Notes under the pieces: model-generated | Told to the model about the DNA's origin: nothing | Seen by the model: the letters and a program-made list of their open reading frames with translations, nothing else | The model's database searches: none | Made by a program: the position numbers and the translations under genes | Assembly: GCA_034521835.1 (NCBI GenBank) | Contig: JAXHMA010000006.1 | Location: forward strand, 1,054,001-1,118,000 | Source: JAMQKA01 sp034521835 | GTDB lineage: Bacteria; Bacteroidota; Rhodothermia; Balneolales; Balneolaceae | Reading direction: 5' to 3' | DNA length: 64,000 nt | Part shown: positions 49,243-59,065 of the stretch, piece by piece | Position numbering within the stretch: the stretch's first letter is position 1 | How the letters are laid out: every line of letters begins with the position of its first letter

Positions 49243-49644
49243 CTATTCTTGTACCAACTCCCAAAACTTCCGGGGTGTGATAATCCTTAGCTGAGGGACC
49301 TGATCTGAAATAGCTAAAAGATCTTTATCTCCTGTAACCAGGATATCAGCTTTTGACCGTATGGCTGATTCCAATACCGAACGGTCGTCTTCATCTCTGA
49401 CTTTTACTTCAGAAGGCTCATCAGGAATAGGCTCAACATGATGATTGCGAAGAAACCCAAGGACTTCAGAAACTTTCCCTTCGGGAACCTTGAGTTTTTT
49501 TAACAACACCCGTTGCAACTCTTGTAATACAAATTCTCCGGTCATTAATTTGTGGTCGGCAAGTATAAGTTCAAGCAGATCCGCACATAATCCCCTGGCT
49601 GTAAATGCGCTGACCAACACATTGTTAGGCGTATTTTTAGACAT
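49243..49644 (-). CDS. PIN-domain toxin-like protein (VapC-type), first acidic residue altered
   Basis: 133 residues of the PIN-family putative toxin type, ribonuclease fold. The text LVSAFTARGLCADLLELILA, GEFVLQELQRVLLKK (Glu), VKVRDEDDRSVLESAIRSKA and ADILVTGDKDLLAI (Asp) follow the family. The N-terminus, however, reads SKNTPNNVLVSAF where active PIN toxins have a DTNV motif; the Asp is missing. The gene may have lost its native first codons. No partner antitoxin was identified; a decayed antitoxin-like gene lies at 48577. The 3' end abuts the repeat copy A. Confidence 0.75.
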   Translation of the reverse strand: MSKNTPNNVLVSAFTARGLCADLLELILADHKLMTGEFVLQELQRVLLKKLKVPEGKVSEVLGFLRNHHVEPIPDEPSEVKVRDEDDRSVLESAIRSKADILVTGDKDLLAISDQVPQLRIITPRKFWELVQE

Positions 49645-49762
49645 AGCTTCTTAGAGGCATATAATCTTTGAATCACTCTGGTAAAATATCTTTTCTAAAC
49701 AATGTTTTGCTAGCAACTTAAAGTCATGGTAAGGTTTTTTCTTTTTTGATGCTTGGTTGGTT

Positions 49763-50551
49763 TTAATCAAAGCAGTCAGAATAAGTAACCAATGGTGCAT
49801 CTGAACCAAGTTCTTTAGCTTCAATTATATCGCGACATATACTTTTTGAACTGTATCCAAGTTCCTTTTTCATAAAAGCACTACTGACATATGCTTCTTT
49901 AAAATGTGGATCTAATTCTATTGCTTTTTGGTGATCCCTTAATGCTCCATGCCAATCTTGAAGAACATACTTTATGACACCACGGGCTTCATATGCCTTG
50001 GCAAAATCTGGGCTTAATTCAATAGCTTTATTCAAGTAATTTAGTGCACTTTGAAATTCTTGTTTTTTTTCAAGTTCAAGAGCAGATTCGTAGTACTTTT
50101 GACCAGCATAATCTTTGGAGCTTGAATCATTAATATCCTTGTTTTTTGCACCATTATTGTAGTCGTAATTATTGGTTACAACCTGCGACCCATCAGAATT
50201 ATCTTTCTCTTCCACTTTTTTTGTGTCATTAGTCAAGCTTTGATTTTGATAAGATGTATTCGAATAAGTCTGAGATAATACTATTAAAATTAAAATCACA
50301 AAACCTGAGATTACTATAACCCAGTTAAAAAATATACCAAGCTTTTTGTTTTTGGCCTCATCATTTTTTTCTCTTTTAGTTTCATTACTAAATGAGAGGC
50401 AATAAGAAATACAGGGCCAATCAGAGCAAGGATTAACATGAATATTCCCCAACTTCCAACTGTACCCCAATCCACCAAGCCAATTATGGCAAGTAATACT
50501 AAAGCTATTAAGATTGTAAATAAGAAATTGACCTAAACGCATTTTGAACAA
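49763..50551 (-). CDS. Membrane protein with C-terminal TPR domain, N-terminal frameshifts
   Basis: In the open frame the N-terminus is nonsense, but another frame over 50510-50375 encodes a hydrophobic run (IALVLLAIIGLVDWG, IFMLILALIGPVFLIASHLV), so the native protein has two or three N-terminal membrane helices. After the compensating break near 50360 the frame holds: FFNWVIVISGFVILILIVLS (a further helix), a Ser/Asn-rich linker, and two TPR motifs, YYESALELEKKQEFQSALNY and ALRDHQKAIELDPHFKEAYV. About 260 residues. It lies next to a small gene and the pentapeptide-repeat gene in an AT-rich island; its role is probably a scaffold. Confidence 0.6.
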   Translation of the reverse strand: MFKMRLGQFLIYNLNSFSITCHNWLGGLGYSWKLGNIHVNPCSDWPCISYCLSFSNETKREKNDEAKNKKLGIFFNWVIVISGFVILILIVLSQTYSNTSYQNQSLTNDTKKVEEKDNSDGSQVVTNNYDYNNGAKNKDINDSSSKDYAGQKYYESALELEKKQEFQSALNYLNKAIELSPDFAKAYEARGVIKYVLQDWHGALRDHQKAIELDPHFKEAYVSSAFMKKELGYSSKSICRDIIEAKELGSDAPLVTYSDCFD

Positions 50552-50649
50552 CCCTACCTAATTATTTATTCAATATTTATTTCTCCTGAAGGACCTTATT
50601 TAATTGTCCATAAGCTTTGACTGTAGTTTGAACTATCCGTTCAATTAAT

Positions 50650-50922
50650 TCATTTCTGACTTCTTCTTATTTTAGGATCATCATACAGTACCTGTCTCAA
50701 TAATTTCTTCTTCAAGGACATCAATTCCTTGCAAATTTGTAAATATCCGACAATTGAATTCCTTCATAATCGAAAAAAATATCATCTCTTAATTTTTCAG
50801 TTTCTTCTTCATCAAAACGAATTGTTTGTTTTGCTTGAATTAAGAAGTGGGTTATTCCAGTCTTTCCTTTCTTTTGTGCCTGGGCTTACAAATGTTCCAA
50901 TCATATTTCTATCATATTCCAT
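50650..50922 (-). CDS. Small helical protein, unknown, two frameshifts
   Basis: Reconstructed from MEYDRNMIGTFVSPGTKE at 50922, a break near 50870, GITHFLIQAKQTIRFDEEET, EKLRDDIFFDYEGIQLSDIY, a break near 50745, and KELMSLKKKLLRQVLYDD, ending RRSQK at a TGA (50652-50650). About 90 residues. The start lies 12 bases after the stop of the pentapeptide-repeat gene, so it is coupled to it. Family unknown. Confidence 0.45.
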
Positions 50923-50934
50923 AACTACTAAATT

Positions 50935-52220
50935 TTATCTTTTAAGTTTCTGTCTTATTGCTAAAGCAAAAAGCCCAATTAAAACTGGGGAAACTATGGT
51001 TTGAACTATAAAAGTAATTTCTGAACCATATGTGCTTAGTTCATATCCTAAAGGTCGGACGAAGAATGTTGATTTTATTGAAAAGAGAAACGCATTACCA
51101 AGTGAAGACAAGGTATTTGTACTATAATTATATTTTATTTCATTGATGGCTTCAAAACCAAAAAAGAAGTAAGAGGAGGCGGCAATGATTATAAGGACTA
51201 GCAATGAAAAGAAAGAATTTTTAGCGCGTTCTCCATAGCCAGAAAATAATTTGTATAAAGTTAAAAGTGTTTTAAGGTAAAATTTAGTGTTGGGATTTTT
51301 CCTTTGAGTTTCCTTTTCGCCATAATGAAATTCTCCCGCTAAAATGTAGTTTTTACGACTTTCATAATTCAATTTTAACTGCCGATATAATTCTTCAAGA
51401 TTATTAAACTTTTTTTCTTCTGAATTTTTAATCTCATCAAAAGTACAAATTCTACCCTCTAAGTAAGGCCATTTCACGCTGTTGAATGTGAAATTTTCAA
51501 TTTGAGTTCTTGAAAATCTTGATTTTTCTAAATTTGCGTTATTGAAACTAAGAGAAGCAGCTGGTGAAATTATTACGTCATTGAAGCATAGTTCTACATT
51601 TTTAAAAATCGGTTTTTCATTACTGCCAGCAAATAGGGTAGGTCCACTGAAAGACGAAGATTTAAATAATACTTTGGTATTATGATTAAACCTTGTTTCT
51701 AGAAATCTAGCTTCTCCCGAAAAATTAGCATCTCTAAAATCTACATCTTGTCGAAAGATAGTGTTAAAGAAGTCAACCCTCTGATGAAACTTTGCTAATA
51801 TAAATTCAACATGTTTTCAAATTCTGAATCAGCAAAATTAATTGATCCTTTAAATCTAGTATTGAAAAATGTTGAACTCGTTGAGAACTTGCAGTCAATA
51901 AATTCAGCATATTCCTCAAAAACACAATTATTAAAATTTACACCTTCTTTAAAGTGTTTATGATAAAGGTTTAGCTGACTCTTGAATACTGAACTTTCAA
52001 AATTTAGTGTTTCAGAAAATTCATTATCACTGAAAAAAGTTCTATCAATTCTTATTGGAATGACAAAATAGGCGCAATCATATCCAATTTTCTCTAAATG
52101 ATTATTAAAGGCTTTCCTAAAATCAATTTCTTTCTTTTCTACATTGGTATGTAGTATACAACAATTATCAGGGTAATTGGCATCTCTATCACAAACGTTA
52201 TGATGCTTACATCTACTCAT
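50935..52220 (-). CDS. Pentapeptide-repeat protein with C-terminal channel-like membrane domain, frameshifted
   Basis: The N-terminus carries a Cys/His-rich module (CKHHNVCDRDANYPDNCCIL) followed by pentapeptide repeats of A(D/N)LxF type in FNNCVFEEYAEFIDCKFSTS and FNTRFKGSINFADSEFENML. The middle (about 51800-51480) has lost its frame but still shows repeat text (VDFRDANFSGEARFLETRFN, LCFNDVIISPAASLSFNNAN). The C-terminal 180 residues are open: LLVLIIIAASSYFFFGFEAI and VQTIVSPVLIGLFALAIRQK are membrane helices around a pore-loop-like segment (FSIKSTFFVRPLGYELSTYG). The layout resembles potassium-channel (Ion_trans_2) proteins, but without the TxGYGD filter. Function unproven. Confidence 0.7.
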
Positions 52221-52244
52221 AATGAAAATTTAATTACGCCTAAC

Positions 52245-52890
52245 AACATTGCGCATAAGCTGCCTTTAGAATGAATGTTGAATTAGCAACTAACAAAAGA
52301 TGAGTTTTAAAACCAAGAGCGGCAAAGAATTGGCGAAATCTGCCCGCTTAATGCACGGGATCTTTCCAAATGGGAGGTCCTCACTAGATTAGTGGTAAAT
52401 GTAGCAATTAACGGCAATGGAGAAGTGATTCGGGAGGCCAAGCTGCCGACGTCCCGGCGATCACTGGATGATTTTTTCAGCACCTTTACCGACTCCGTAA
52501 AGGCTATCGTTGAACGGGCCAGCAACTGGTATTGGCTGAGTGACTGGTGCCGCGGCAACGGGATTGATCTAACGCTGGCCCACCCGAAGATGGCGGGAGC
52601 CATCAGCTACGCGAAGGTCAGGACCGACTGCGAAGACATTGGCAGAATTGCTCAGAACGGATCTCATTCCAGAAGCCTATCAAACACAAAACGATCGAAG
52701 AGAACTCCGGGAGCTGACCTGCAGGCGACGCTCTGGAACCAGGCAATCAAGTATAACGTGCGCATCAGTGGCTCCCAGTGGCGACAATTAGACGAACTAG
52801 AGGGCGCCACAGTTGCCCCCTGCCGCGAATCTGCAAGCCGAGCTAGTGCTCCAGCAAATTAGCCAGCTAGAACAACCCAGGCCGACGATA
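52245..52890 (+). mobile_element. IS110-family insertion relic, copy 1
   Basis: The leader at 52248-52345 (ATTGCGCATAA, TTGAATTAGCAA, GAGTTTTAAAACCAA) is shared with 54811-54907. From 52392 the transposase is legible after loss of its first codons: NGNGEVIREAKLPTSRRSLD, NWYWLSDWCRGNGIDLTLAH and PKMAGAISYAKVRTD, typical of IS110 DEDD transposases (Glu in KAIVERASN, Asp in the later motif). The frame breaks near 52630 and then reads NDRRELRELTCRRR-like, NVRISGSQWRQLDELEG and PPAANLQAELVLQQISQLEQ to about 52890. The 3' half is gone. Inactive. Confidence 0.7.
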
Positions 52891-53074
52891 TTGCCCGCTC
52901 CCCGGCAACAAAACACAGCAACAGACCAGCGTGAGGCACAAGATCCAAAGCCTGAGCGAAAACGGCCTGCCAGCACATCCGTCGCACGCAGAGACAACAG
53001 AAACACAAGCTCTCTACAGAAACGAAACGGCCTACCAAGGTGCTACCTGTCAACGCGAACCGCTTCTGACTCTT

Positions 53075-54735
53075 TCAGCCCAAATGCCGTGAAAGGCGCA
53101 ATGCCAGACCCGCGAGAGTGCGGACGGGATTTGCGGCCGTGCTGATTGGCATGACAGACATGTCGCAAACATAGAGGCCGGCGGAACCTCGGACCTTGAG
53201 ATTTTCGTCCACAACCGACTCGTGGCTGAAGTTAGCGTTACGATTGGATTTCCAGGGCATCCGCAAGGTGCCGCAGGCATGATGCACAGTACCCCAACCG
53301 AATGGCCATTGTTTACCTTGACCGCTACCGTATTTACCGGTAATCCAGTCCACATCATTGAACTCCGCGAAGACACGATCCCGAGTCTGGTTGAGCAGAT
53401 CGAAAAAGTCCTGATGCCCCTTTGTCCATCCTGCGAGCACAGGTAAGCGAATCTGTAACAGATCATCCAGAGATGCAAAGCGCTTGAAGCGGATTTCAGG
53501 GGTATAACCGTCGTTGGCGTGCGAGAAGATGCCATTCTCATCGTCCAGGCAGTTGGCGAAGCTGTACTTGATATCAACACGGGTCTTGCTGGTGTCATCG
53601 ATGACTGATTCGGCGGAAGGATCATTGTTTCGCAGGTGCCAGTATTCGTGATTGACGTTCATCTCTATATTAAAGGGAAACTTAAAATGGCCGTTTTGGT
53701 CAGGTTTTCCACGTGAATAGAAAATGATTTTGGCGTGATCCCGGCGACTCAGAGAGATATTGCCAAGCGACGAAACATAAGCCTGTGACTCCGCAGTAAC
53801 CGGATGATCCGTCAAGCCAAAGCCTACCCGCTGCTTCAAGTGGCCGGGCAGTCTTTGGTAGATCGAGGAACGATTGATCATCTTTGGGCTTTCGATGGAG
53901 CCGGCGGCAATCACGACTCGTGGTGTGTAAAAGCTGACTTGCTCTCCAGTGGCGGTGTTCGTGGTTCTGACTTCATACCAATCGAAAGGCACCTCATTGA
54001 TGGCTTCAACGAAACAGTTGAGCTTGATAAAAAGTCCACTGCCATCTTGATTGGCGCCAGGCGTTAATCCCACCTGATTGATGAGCAGTTCAGCCGTATT
54101 GAATACCCCGGTCGGCTCCACAAAGAACTGATCCCGTGGCGTGCCGTCTGGATTAAGATAAGGTTGATGTAGCGCGCGAGGTGTCTCTTGTATCACAAAA
54201 TCATCATTCAGGCTGCTATTGCGGAAATGCTCTACCAGTTCTTTGGCCTTTTCACCGAAGAAAACGATACATTCATCCGATCTGCAGCCAGATTAAAGTA
54301 CTCAGATGTCAAATCCTGGCGGACGTTATCCGGGAAGAAATCCAGTTCCCAGTCCTGAGCCTGCGGGATCAGACCGGACCAGAATATCGAACGACCGCCA
54401 AACGCCAATTGAGGCTTTCCGCCAATAAAATGATTGCCGGTCGGGTTCTGTGTAAAATTATCGACACCAAAATGATCGGCTATGGAAAAGTTTGGCACCC
54501 GGCTGATATTATAGACATGGGTGGGATAGATAAACGAACCGGCGTCTAATACCAGAATACGATGATTCTGTCCCAATCGGTCCGCCAGATCGTCAGCCAG
54601 GATACCGCCGCCCATACCGGAACCGACAATAATGAAGTCGAAGTCTCTGTTAGTACCATCATAGTCTCGGATCAAACGGGTATGGGCCTGTGCTTTCTCT
54701 GAAACCAGATTCACATAGTTGTTTTGAAATGGCAT
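53075..54735 (-). CDS. GMC-type FAD oxidoreductase, one frameshift
   Basis: Glucose-methanol-choline oxidoreductase that oxidises an alcohol or sugar with FAD. The N-terminal dinucleotide fold is FDFIIVGSGMGGGILADDLA, followed by RILVLDAGSF, LAFGGRSIFWSGLIPQAQDW (FAD-contact stretch), RVVIAAGSIESPKMI and the catalytic end TVHHACGTLRMP with His residues, then LYVCDMSVMPISTAANPVRT. The frame breaks near 54235, between NVSFSSVKRPKNW and the rest. About 550 residues. It lies between two IS110 relics and is the only coherent gene there. The substrate cannot be deduced; a sugar or sterol oxidase is possible. Confidence 0.85.
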
Positions 54736-54810
54736 ATCTGCTCTCCTTGAGTTTCAGTCCGTCGTACTCCAGCCTTTAGAATAACCGCTTGATCGAGCTG
54801 TTGGGCGGGC

Positions 54811-55060
54811 TAATGACATTGCGCATAACGGGCACACACATTTCTGTTGAATTAGCAATTAACGAAAGAAGAGTTTTAAAACCAACAGCGGTAAAAAAAT
54901 TGGCGAGGTGCGTCCGGTATTTTGTATTAGCAAGAGGACACCAGTAGACTGGTAGCCTTTTACAGCCACCATCAACCCAACAGGAGGTCCTCTTACAAAT
55001 GCAACTACAGTCTGCAGGTTTGGATATTCATGCAACCAATACCGTCATCCAATCATGAAC
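54811..55060 (+). mobile_element. IS110-family insertion relic, copy 2 (5' end only)
   Basis: The leader (54811-55000) matches copy 1 in its first 100 bases and runs on to a transposase start at 55000, MQLQSAGLDIHATNTVI, where the first Asp of the DEDD site is visible; a stop follows and the rest is missing. The leader contains two hairpins: ACCAGT/ACTGGT around AG (near 54941-54954), and AAGAGGAC/GTCCTCTT spanning about 54931-54995. Recently described IS110 elements make a structured bridge RNA from exactly this kind of leader. No functional element remains. Confidence 0.65.
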
Positions 55061-55105
55061 TTGCTACATTTTGACAAATTCCTTTTCAGGGGTTAGCCTT
55101 GCCGT

Positions 55106-55345
55106 TTATAATTTATCGTATTCTTCCGGTTCCACATCAGGGAAATCCGCCATAATTTTTCAAACTCTTGGCGACTTCCTTCTTCTGCTCTTTATTTAAG
55201 ATAGTCAACGGTAAGTAAGACAGATAACTTTTCTGAAACAGCTAAATTAAATTGATTAACTGATTCATTGAAACTCCTTCTTTTTGGCCCGTTCCTTTGG
55301 TTTTTTGTGTAATGAGTCTGGTAGTCGAACACTTAAAGTGCTCAT
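55106..55345 (-). CDS. RHH-type antitoxin (HicB/ribbon-helix-helix-like), frameshifted
   Basis: Begins MSTLSVRLPDSLHKKPKERA at 55345, the typical start of ribbon-helix-helix antitoxins that bind DNA as dimers (beta-strand LSVRLPDSL). A frame break near 55265 is followed by NQLINLAVSEKLSVLL, DYLKKRAEEGSRQEFEK and a further break, then FPDVEPEEYDKL to a TAA (55108-55106). About 78 residues. No toxin gene is beside it: upstream lies the permease, downstream the IS110 relic. An orphan antitoxin, possibly what is left after loss of its partner. Confidence 0.65.
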
Positions 55346-55402
55346 GATTACTCCTGTATGATTTTAAGAAATTCTTTAGCGCTTGTTCGCTGGCCGGTTG
55401 AG

Positions 55403-56690
55403 CTATGAGCTTGTTTTTTTCTTTAATTTTAGTGCAATACTATGCCATATAAGTCCGATTCCAAGAAGTAATAAGCCACTTAACCATATTTTAGGCTCGA
55501 TCCAAAAAGCCAAGAAAAGACAGCCGAACAATCCCATGGCGGGAATCCATCGGGGATACAGCCGCAGATCTTCGGGCATCACAAAAGCAGAAAGGTTGGT
55601 AATGGCGTAGTAGATCAGCACGGTGAACGCGCTGAAAGACCACATCTCCACTAAGCACCAGCAACCCGATAATTAATCCCGTTACCCAAACTGCCGAGGC
55701 GGGACTTTGCGTATTGGGATTGACTTTTGCCAGGCCGCCAGGCAGATCTTTGCGACGGGCCATGCTGAGCATCACCCGGGATAATCCCAAAATAAGATTG
55801 AGCAGAACTCCCAGCATCGCCGTTATCGCGGCAAGCGTTATTACGGGGCCAATAACTGGGACGGACAGCGTTTGGGCAACAACCATCAGCGGGGCGGCTT
55901 CGCCCTCTACCGTCTGACCAAACGCCTCGGCTCCCATTACCTGCAGTGCGGTGAGTGAAACGGCCAGGTAAAGCACCACGATGAACACCATGGCCAAAAT
56001 AATAGCTTTGGGGATGGTTGTCCGCGGTTCGGCCACTTCTTCCCCGAGGGTCGCAATACGGCCATAACCGGTGTAGGCTACAAACATCAGCGCTGATGCA
56101 TAAAGAATAGATGATCCGGTAATATCAGTAAAAGAATCGACGATGGGCCGGGTAGGCAAGCCGTTGGAGAAGAACCCGACGACGACAAGAGCAGCCAAAC
56201 CCAAAAGGGTAAACGTAACAATAAACTTATTTGCCGTATTACTCCGGCTGATACCTCCCGAAACGAGAAATGTCATCAGCAGTAACAATACAAGTCCGGC
56301 GACGACAATTATCCAATTGCCGGCACCTACATCGAAAGCATAAAACAGGTAACCGATGCATCCCAAAACAGCCGTCGCCGCCGAAGCAGACTTGGCGATC
56401 AGGAACATCCATCCCGCAGTAAAGCCAAAATACGAATTGAGAAAACGGTTGCCGTATTCGTAAGTGCCGCCGCTCACCGGATGAGCCGCTGCAAGCTGGG
56501 CGCTGCTGAGTCCATTGAAGGTGGCCAGTACGGCAGCAATCACTACGGCAATGATGATTCCATTACCGGCAACCTGGGTGGCGATAGCAATGCTAACAAA
56601 AATTCCGGTTCCTACGATCGATCCCAATCCCATCAGGATGGCGCCGGGCGTTTTCAGGTCTCGCTTGAGTTCGTTGTACTGGTCCTCCAT
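55403..56690 (-). CDS. APC-family amino acid permease, one frameshift
   Basis: Amino acid-polyamine-organocation transporter with about 12 membrane helices. It starts MEDQYNELKRDLKTPGAILM, then GLGSIVGTGIFVSIAIATQV (the substrate-site helix 1 with GxGIF), GGTYEYGNRFLNSYFGFTAG, GYGRIATLGEEVAEPRTTIP (helix 6 region), ITAMLGVLLNLILGLSRVML and a frame break near 55645, after which EMWSFSAFTVLIYYAITNLS and the last helices follow to 55403. About 430 residues. It lies six bases downstream of the phosphatase gene, in the same operon. Confidence 0.9.
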
Positions 56691-56696
56691 ATCTTT

Positions 56697-58580
56697 TTAC
56701 CTAAGCTTAACTTCGTCAATTTTATTCAGCATATCCGGGTTATATACTTTCATGGTGATTTCATCGCCATCTACATAGAACAGGCAGACGGCGTTTTCTA
56801 CGCTAAATGAACGGGTGTAATCGCTCCAGGGCAGGATCTCCTGTCCGTAGTAGGGAGCCCCGGAAGCGCCATTATTAATCTGGTAGATTGGACGAGAGAC
56901 ATTCAGCTTTTCATGGGCGTAATCATCGGGATAAATAGGTACTTCATCGGTTAACTTCAGCCAGTTATAGTTGTGTTCATCACCCGTCAGCACGCCTACT
57001 ACTTTTGTGCTTTCATTGATCAGGATATCAAGATATTCATCCCTTCGCTCGATAATTCCCCGGTCGACCGGCTGTCCGTCTACGTACGGTCGCTTTTCAT
57101 TGTTACCGCTGTACCACATATCGTCGCCGCTGTGTCCGCCGTTGGGAAACACCGGCGTATGCTGGGTGACAAATACGTGATCAATATCGGAATCTTTTTC
57201 CAGCTGTTGGATGGTCTCTCTGAGCCACTCAAGCTGATTGTCCATAATATATCCATGCAAGCCGCCACTGGTCGATGGTTCCCGGCTTATCGTTGGGGCA
57301 AACCAGTAATCACTGTTTAGTACAACCATCGCCACGTTGCCGTAGGTGTAGTAGAATACATTTTCATCGTAGGAGGGGAAATCGACCTCATCCGGATTCG
57401 GATCATACCGGCTGCCGTCCTCGCTTTCCGGTCCGTTCACAGGATTTACAAACGCTTCCTGGAAGGCAGCTTCGCCGGAATGGGTTTCATAGGGAAATCC
57501 ATCAATAAAGGCCCCGGAGTTTCCTTCGTCATCCCGGAATACATGTCCCAGCATTTCATGATTACCCATGCCCATATAGAAGGGCATGTAGTGCCAGAAC
57601 GGTTCTATAGATTTTTTCCAGTTCGTATATTGGACGTGCTGGTCTTCTTTATTGGTCAGATATCCATTAATCATATCCCCGGTAAACTGCACGAAGGCGG
57701 CATCTTTATCGTAGGCAAAAGCTGCCATTTTTTTCATGATATAGGCGTTGGCACCATAGATTTTGCGTTCGCCTCCGCCGGTGGCGTGACGACTGTCGCT
57801 GGTATAGGCAAAAACAAACGGCTTGCGGCTTCCTTTTTCATGGGTCGTTTCAAAGTGATAGCTTTGCTCAAACTCTCCATAGGTTAGCCTGTATTTGTAC
57901 TTCCGGTCGGGCTCAAGGCCGGTTATTTCTATTTCATGATGCGTTTGCTCTCCATCACTTGTAAAGGTTCGATCTTCAACTTCTATCTTTGCTTCTACAG
58001 GTTCTGTGGTTTCAAACCAGATAACTGCACTTTCGGCGGTCACATTACTTACAAACGGACCTTCGTAGAGGGTCGGAGCTATCTCAAAAGGCCCAGTTCC
58101 GGTTACGGAGATTTCGCCGTCAAATACAATTTCTCCTTCCTGGTCGGCCAGCCGGTAGCCCAGTGTAAACCGCCCCTTATCCGACCATCCCACAAAATCA
58201 TACGGATATGCAAAATCTTCGGCAATGTTAATTTCGATCTTTCCATCCTCAAGCGACCGGGTAAAACGGAATACCGGCAGCGGATGCGGCGCCTGGTCGT
58301 AGGGAATCAATCCATAGGTAATTTCTCCCTCGAAGTCTCCGAAATCCATTTTGATTCCATCTTTGGTTCCTTCCGCTTTACCAAGTAGCTGATCGAGGCT
58401 GTAAGCCGGACCGCTGTTATCTTTGTAATAGCGTTTGCCGTCTTTTTGAAAATACAGCTTCCCATTGTCATCGTACGATAAATTGCTGTAAGAGCCGGGA
58501 ATATCGTGCTGTTGAGCCTGTCCCGGAGTGGCTATCAGAAAGCCAAATATCAACAGCAGAGTTGAAATACGTGAAATCAT
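56697..58580 (-). CDS. Purple-acid-phosphatase-like metallophosphoesterase, exported
   Basis: 627 residues, intact. A signal peptide (RISTLLLIFGFLIATPGQAQ) leads to a lipocalin-like beta region, then a fibronectin-like domain (FVSNVTAESAVIWFETTEPV, LEPDRKYKYRLTYGEF) and a calcineurin-type phosphoesterase: FAYTSDSRHATGGG in place of the usual GDxG, AFVQFTGDMINGYLTNKEDQ, MGMGNHEMLGH (NH(D/E) motif), VFVTQHTPVFPNGGHSG and VLTGDEHNYNW (GxHxH-like). Metal ligands are thus mostly present. It should hydrolyse phosphoesters in the periplasm. It is flanked by the DoxX and permease genes. Confidence 0.85.
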   Translation of the reverse strand: MISRISTLLLIFGFLIATPGQAQQHDIPGSYSNLSYDDNGKLYFQKDGKRYYKDNSGPAYSLDQLLGKAEGTKDGIKMDFGDFEGEITYGLIPYDQAPHPLPVFRFTRSLEDGKIEINIAEDFAYPYDFVGWSDKGRFTLGYRLADQEGEIVFDGEISVTGTGPFEIAPTLYEGPFVSNVTAESAVIWFETTEPVEAKIEVEDRTFTSDGEQTHHEIEITGLEPDRKYKYRLTYGEFEQSYHFETTHEKGSRKPFVFAYTSDSRHATGGGERKIYGANAYIMKKMAAFAYDKDAAFVQFTGDMINGYLTNKEDQHVQYTNWKKSIEPFWHYMPFYMGMGNHEMLGHVFRDDEGNSGAFIDGFPYETHSGEAAFQEAFVNPVNGPESEDGSRYDPNPDEVDFPSYDENVFYYTYGNVAMVVLNSDYWFAPTISREPSTSGGLHGYIMDNQLEWLRETIQQLEKDSDIDHVFVTQHTPVFPNGGHSGDDMWYSGNNEKRPYVDGQPVDRGIIERRDEYLDILINESTKVVGVLTGDEHNYNWLKLTDEVPIYPDDYAHEKLNVSRPIYQINNGASGAPYYGQEILPWSDYTRSFSVENAVCLFYVDGDEITMKVYNPDMLNKIDEVKLR

Positions 58581-58583
58581 AAA

Positions 58584-59065
58584 TCAGTTATTTTCCAGTT
58601 TTTGTTTGTATAAATGCAGATCAAACGACCATCTACCTCCGCCCTTAATCATCAGAAACAGGCTGCCTAGCCACATGGCCCAGTCGGTGCGCATTTCGTG
58701 GGCCATGCTCCAGAAACCGTACGTGCTCAGCTCGCGCACCATTCAAACGGTCCAAAACTGTCCCCGAAAATGATGGGAATCTTGGTTACTACGATGGCGA
58801 CGGTCATAATAATAAAGGTAGTCAGGGCCCCGGCACGGGTGAGGAGTCCAGCCAAAATGAGTATCCCCGCTATAATTTCAAACGCTCCGACAAAATTGCC
58901 GAAGAATTCCGGGGCGGGAAACCCCATCCCCTCAAACCGGCCGACACCACGTTGTGCCGGATAAAGAAATTTTTGAATGCCTTCGGATAAAAAAACCGAC
59001 CCTACCATAAGGCGGATGAGAAAGGTTGTTTTTGAGTCGTCTGTTTGTAGGATTTGTTTTAGCAT
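58584..59065 (-). CDS. DoxX family membrane protein, one frameshift
   Basis: Small four-helix membrane protein of the DoxX type. Starts MLKQILQTDDSKTTFLIRLM at 59065, FLSEGIQKFLYPAQRGVGRF (the conserved Gly/Lys/Pro-rich loop), then FFGNFVGAFEIIAGILILAG and ALTTFIIMTVAIVVTKIPII. The frame breaks near 58745; the C-terminal part reads WAMWLGSLFLMIKGGGRWSF and ends LYKQKLENN at a TGA (58586-58584). The start codon overlaps the stop of the cytochrome gene (TAATG), showing translational coupling. DoxX proteins are linked to quinone or thiosulfate redox chemistry. Confidence 0.85.

Noticed and set aside
52225..52260. attC-like words (CCTAACAA, GTTGGGC) near the IS110 relic and the PIN gene start
   Set aside because: Only isolated 7-8 base words; no paired R'/R'' sites, no integrase and no cassette array.
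53050..53625. 191-codon minus-strand open frame inside the GMC oxidoreductase
   Set aside because: It is an out-of-frame shadow of the oxidoreductase gene; the GMC text continues intact in the other frame across the whole interval.
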